From NCBI GenBank assembly GCA_903878085.1, contig CAIRGJ010000028.1, forward strand, positions 1 to 52,468: a DNA stretch of 52,468 nt. The letters run 5' to 3'. The stretch is from an uncultured Hyphomicrobiales bacterium. GTDB taxonomy: Bacteria > Pseudomonadota > Alphaproteobacteria > Rhizobiales > Xanthobacteraceae. This document shows, in pieces, positions 49,391 through 52,468 of this stretch; within the stretch, counting starts at the first letter, position 1, and each line of letters opens with the position of its first letter. Below the pieces are notes generated by a model that searched no databases, had not been told where the DNA came from, and saw nothing but the letters and a program-made list of their open reading frames with translations. Both the position numbers and the translations under genes were made by a program.

Positions 49391-52300
49391 ATGCCAGCAT
49401 CCGCAAAAGCCAAAGCTCCTGCCGTAGCCAACCCCGCCGCGCGCCCGCTGAAAAAGGGCGATCATCTGTTCCTGGTGGACGGCTCCGGCTACATCTTCCG
49501 CGCCTATCACGCGCTGCCGCCGCTGACCCGCAAATCGGACGGTCTGCAGGTCAACGCCGTGCTCGGCTTCTGCAACATGTTGTGGAAGCTCCTGGCCGAA
49601 ATGAAGCCGGACGACAGGCCGACCCATCTGGCGGTGATCTTCGACAAATCCGAGAAGACCTTCCGGTCCGCATTCTATCCCGAATACAAAGCGCACCGCC
49701 CGGAAGCGCCCGAGGATCTGCGGCCGCAGTTTCCGCTGATCCGCGACGCCGTGCGCGCCTTCGAAATCCCCTGCCTGGAGCAGGCCGGCTTCGAGGCCGA
49801 CGACCTGATCGCGACTTACGCCCGCCTCGCTATCGAGGCCAAGGCGACCACCACCATCGTGTCGTCCGACAAGGACCTGATGCAGCTCGTCGGCAACGGC
49901 GTCACCATGTACGACACCATGAAGGACAAGCGCATTGGCGCCGCCGAGGTGATGGAGAAATTCGGCGTCGGTCCCGACAAGGTGATCGAGGTGCAGGCGC
50001 TGATCGGCGACACGTCCGACAATGTGCCGGGCGTGCCCGGCATCGGCGTCAAGACCGCGGCGCAGTTGATCGGCGAATACAGCGATTTGGAAACGCTGCT
50101 GAAACGCGCCGGCGAGATCAAACAGGACAAACGCCGCCAGACCTTGATCGACAATGCTGAACTGGCGCGGGTGTCGAAGCGGCTAGTGACGCTGGATCAG
50201 AACGTGCCGCTCGATGTCGCCGTCGACCAACTCGCGGTGCATGAGCCGGATTACAAGAATCTGATTGCGTTCCTGAAGGCGATGGAATTTTCCACCATCA
50301 CCCGCCGCGTCGCCGAAAAAAGCGGTATCGATGCGAGCGCCGTCGTCGCTGACGCAAAGTTGACATCTGCCTCAGCCTCGCCCGTTCCGTCTGCCGCACC
50401 AGCGGCGCCGGGTGGCATCGGCGGCGATTTGTTCGCACCTCCCTCCCCAACCCTCCCCCACAAGGGGGGAGGGAGAGCAGACACCGAGCAAGCGGCGCTC
50501 ACCCCCATCTCGCTTGCCGCGGCGCGGGCCGAGAAGGCGCGCAACGCCAAGATCGACCGCTCGAAATACGAATGCGTGCGCTCACTCGCCCGCCTGAAAG
50601 AGTGGATCGCGCGCGCGCACGAACTCGGCGTGGTCGCGGTCGACACCGAAACCACCAGTCTCGATCCGATGACCGCCGGGCTTTGCGGTTTCTCGCTGGC
50701 CTTGGCGCCGGACGAAGCCTGCTACGTGCCGATCGGCCACCGCGAGGGCGGCTCGGCAAACGGCAGCGACCTGTTCGCGCCGGAATCCAAACTCTGCGCC
50801 GACCAGATCCCGGAAGAAGCCGCGCTCAAGGCGATCAAGGCGATGCTCGAGGACAAAAGCATCCTCAAGGTCGCGCAGAACATGAAATTCGACTGGCTGG
50901 TGTTCGCGCAGCGCGGCATTCAGATCGAAGGCTATGACGACACCATGCTGATCTCCTACGTGCTTGACGCCGGCAAAGGCGGCCACGGCATGGACGATCT
51001 CGCCAAGCGCTGGCTCAACCACGACACCATCCATTTCGCGGACGTTGCCGGTTCGGGGAAATCGCAGGTCAGCTTCGACAACGTCGCCATCGACAAAGCG
51101 AGCGAATACGCCGCCGAGGACGCCGACGTGACGCTACGGCTGTGGTCGGCGCTCAAAGGGCGGCTGGCGGGCGAGCACGTCACCACCGTCTATGAAACGC
51201 TGGAACGCGACATGCCGGCGGTGCTGGCGCGCATGGAGCGGCGCGGCATATCCATCGACCGCCAGGTGCTCTCAAGGCTCTCCGGCGAATTCGCGCAGAA
51301 GCAGGCCGGGCTGGAAGAAGAGATCAAGGTGCTGGCCGGCGAGCCGCTCAATCCCGGCTCGCCCAAGCAACTCGGCGACATCCTGTTCGGCAAGATGAAT
51401 CTCCCCGGCGGCACCAAGACCAAGACCGGGCAATGGTCGACCGGCGCGCGCGAGTTGGAAGAACTCGCCGAGCAGGGCCACCAATTGCCGCGCAAGATTC
51501 TCGACTGGCGGCAGGTGTCGAAGCTGCGCTCGACCTATACCGAGGCGCTGCCGAATTACGTCAACCCGACGACGCACCGCGTCCACACCAGCTACGCGCT
51601 CGCCGCCACCTCGACCGGCCGGCTGTCGTCGTCCGAGCCGAACTTGCAGAACATCCCGATCCGCACCGAGGAAGGCCGCAAGATCCGCAAGGCCTTCGTC
51701 GCCGCACCCGGCATGAAGCTGGTGTCGGCCGACTACTCGCAGATCGAACTGCGCCTGCTGTCGGAAGTGGCCAACGTGCCGACGCTGCGGCAGGCCTTCA
51801 AGGACGGCATCGACATTCATGCCATGACGGCGTCGGAAATGTTCGGCGTGCCGGTCAAGGACATGCCAGCCGATATCCGGCGGCGCGCCAAGGCGATCAA
51901 CTTCGGCATCATCTACGGCATCTCGGCTTTCGGCCTCGCCAACCAGCTCTCCATCGAGCGCGAGGAAGCCGGCGCCTATATCAAGAAATATTTCGAGCGC
52001 TTCCCCGGCATCCGCGACTACATGGACGAGACCCGCGATTTCTGCCGCGAGCACGGCTTTGTGCTGACGCTGTTCGGCCGCAAGTGCCACTACCCGGACA
52101 TCAAGGCCTCGAACGCCTCGATCCGTGCCTTCAACGAGCGCGCCGCGATCAATGCGCGGCTACAAGGCTCGGCCGCCGATATCATCCGGCGCGCCATGAT
52201 CCGCATGGAACCGGAACTGGCGGCGGCCAAGCTGAGCGCGCAGATGCTGTTGCAGGTGCACGACGAACTGATCTTCGAGGTGCCGACGAGCGAAGTCGCC

Positions 52301-52417
52301 GACACCATCACCATCGTCAAGGATGTGATGGAGAGCGCCCCGCATCCCGCCGTGTCATTGCACGTGCCGTTGCAGGTCGACGCCCGCGCCGCGGACAACT
52401 GGGACGAGGCGCATTGA
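49391..52417 (+). CDS. polA: DNA polymerase I
   Basis: A 1008-residue enzyme with all three activities. The 5'-3' exonuclease domain spans about 25-310 (FLVDGSGYIFRAYHALPPL, FEADDLIATYA, GIGVKTAAQLI). A linker of about 60 residues includes an inserted palindromic repeat (350-362). The proofreading domain has the DEDY residues (VDTETTSLDP, FDWLVF, YAAEDADVTLRLW) and looks active. The polymerase domain has SADYSQIELRLLSEV, RRAKAINFGIIYG and the final QVHDELIFEV. The ATG at 49391 is used; an in-frame GTG lies 21 bases upstream. Neither has a clear ribosome site. Confidence 0.95.
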   Translation: MPASAKAKAPAVANPAARPLKKGDHLFLVDGSGYIFRAYHALPPLTRKSDGLQVNAVLGFCNMLWKLLAEMKPDDRPTHLAVIFDKSEKTFRSAFYPEYKAHRPEAPEDLRPQFPLIRDAVRAFEIPCLEQAGFEADDLIATYARLAIEAKATTTIVSSDKDLMQLVGNGVTMYDTMKDKRIGAAEVMEKFGVGPDKVIEVQALIGDTSDNVPGVPGIGVKTAAQLIGEYSDLETLLKRAGEIKQDKRRQTLIDNAELARVSKRLVTLDQNVPLDVAVDQLAVHEPDYKNLIAFLKAMEFSTITRRVAEKSGIDASAVVADAKLTSASASPVPSAAPAAPGGIGGDLFAPPSPTLPHKGGGRADTEQAALTPISLAAARAEKARNAKIDRSKYECVRSLARLKEWIARAHELGVVAVDTETTSLDPMTAGLCGFSLALAPDEACYVPIGHREGGSANGSDLFAPESKLCADQIPEEAALKAIKAMLEDKSILKVAQNMKFDWLVFAQRGIQIEGYDDTMLISYVLDAGKGGHGMDDLAKRWLNHDTIHFADVAGSGKSQVSFDNVAIDKASEYAAEDADVTLRLWSALKGRLAGEHVTTVYETLERDMPAVLARMERRGISIDRQVLSRLSGEFAQKQAGLEEEIKVLAGEPLNPGSPKQLGDILFGKMNLPGGTKTKTGQWSTGARELEELAEQGHQLPRKILDWRQVSKLRSTYTEALPNYVNPTTHRVHTSYALAATSTGRLSSSEPNLQNIPIRTEEGRKIRKAFVAAPGMKLVSADYSQIELRLLSEVANVPTLRQAFKDGIDIHAMTASEMFGVPVKDMPADIRRRAKAINFGIIYGISAFGLANQLSIEREEAGAYIKKYFERFPGIRDYMDETRDFCREHGFVLTLFGRKCHYPDIKASNASIRAFNERAAINARLQGSAADIIRRAMIRMEPELAAAKLSAQMLLQVHDELIFEVPTSEVADTITIVKDVMESAPHPAVSLHVPLQVDARAADNWDEAH
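50439..50477 (+). repeat. Palindromic repeat unit inside the polA coding sequence
   Basis: A 39-bp G/C-rich palindrome: CTCCCTCCCC (50439-50448) pairs perfectly with GGGGAGGGAG (50466-50475). It resembles common intergenic palindromes of related genomes and the hairpins at 88-150. Here it lies in the polA reading frame with a length divisible by three, and encodes PPSPTLPHKGGGR in the flexible linker between the two exonuclease domains. Confidence 0.75.
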
Positions 52418-52423
52418 GGGCCT

Positions 52424-52468
52424 TGCCCCGGATCAGCGGCGCAGCATGAGCGAAGCGCATGATGCGCC
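52424..52468 (+). repeat. Two-hairpin intergenic repeat, copy C, cut by the window end
   Basis: The sequence starting GCCCCGGATCAGCGGCGCAGCAT matches the second hairpin of copy B (7172 onward) and the start of the complementary arm CATGATGCGCC is visible before the window ends. It begins a few bases after the polA stop codon, again at a gene 3' end. Confidence 0.7.

Overview
The window is GC-rich chromosomal DNA of an alphaproteobacterium, almost certainly order Hyphomicrobiales (Rhizobiales) and close to the Bradyrhizobium / Rhodopseudomonas / Pseudolabrys group. The support is the gene order ffs-dnaX-ebfC-recR, the cycM|kdsB-pheA neighbourhood, a complete Caulobacter-type cpa/tad pilus cluster, and three families of short palindromic intergenic repeats of a kind common in these genomes. 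I see no tRNA or rRNA gene, transposase, phage gene or CRISPR array. The first 66 bases are a pure C homopolymer and look like a contig-end artefact.

Layout. 0.2-7.1 kb: an AmpG-like permease (+), then recR, ebfC and dnaX with the SRP RNA (all -), then a HIT protein, NADH pyrophosphatase and a PfkB kinase (all +). 7.2-10.2 kb: a sulfur module on the minus strand (periplasmic two-domain sulfurtransferase, YeeE/YedE thiosulfate-type permease, and an unlisted 50-residue cysteine peptide), divergent from a DecR-like Lrp/AsnC regulator. Two near-identical AT-rich sites 41 bp apart lie in the divergent gap. 10.2-23.2 kb: tight-adherence pilus genes. Two TadE-like pseudopilins and a stand-alone CpaC-N-domain protein are on the minus strand; Flp pilin, cpaA-cpaB-cpaC-cpaD-cpaE-cpaF-tadB-tadC are on the plus strand; a TadD-like TPR lipoprotein converges from the right. 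A membrane sterol-desaturase-type hydroxylase sits inside the cluster.

23.3-26.7 kb: an acyl-CoA dehydrogenase homologue resembling 3-sulfinopropionyl-CoA desulfinase (the usual catalytic glutamates are absent), a leucyl aminopeptidase and an NlpC/P60 hydrolase, closely packed. 26.7-35.2 kb: a yej-type peptide ABC importer operon with two tandem binding proteins and a terminal DsbA-like thiol oxidoreductase. 35.4-39.2 kb: membrane-anchored cytochrome c (cycM), kdsB, a secreted cupin, pheA and a transglutaminase-like protein. 39.2-45.2 kb: an SDR remnant with a large internal deletion, a PAS-containing chemoreceptor, an eRF1-like small protein, an FAD monooxygenase, a CopD-like membrane protein, phosphomannomutase and a membrane-anchored aspartic protease. 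45.3-52.4 kb: hrpB helicase, UDP-glucose dehydrogenase and polA.

Most of the window is ordinary core genome. The parts worth attention are the sulfur module with its small cysteine peptide and paired operator-like sites, the desulfinase-like enzyme, and a palindromic repeat unit lying in frame inside polA. The collapsed SDR gene and a transglutaminase-fold protein without its catalytic histidine are further oddities.
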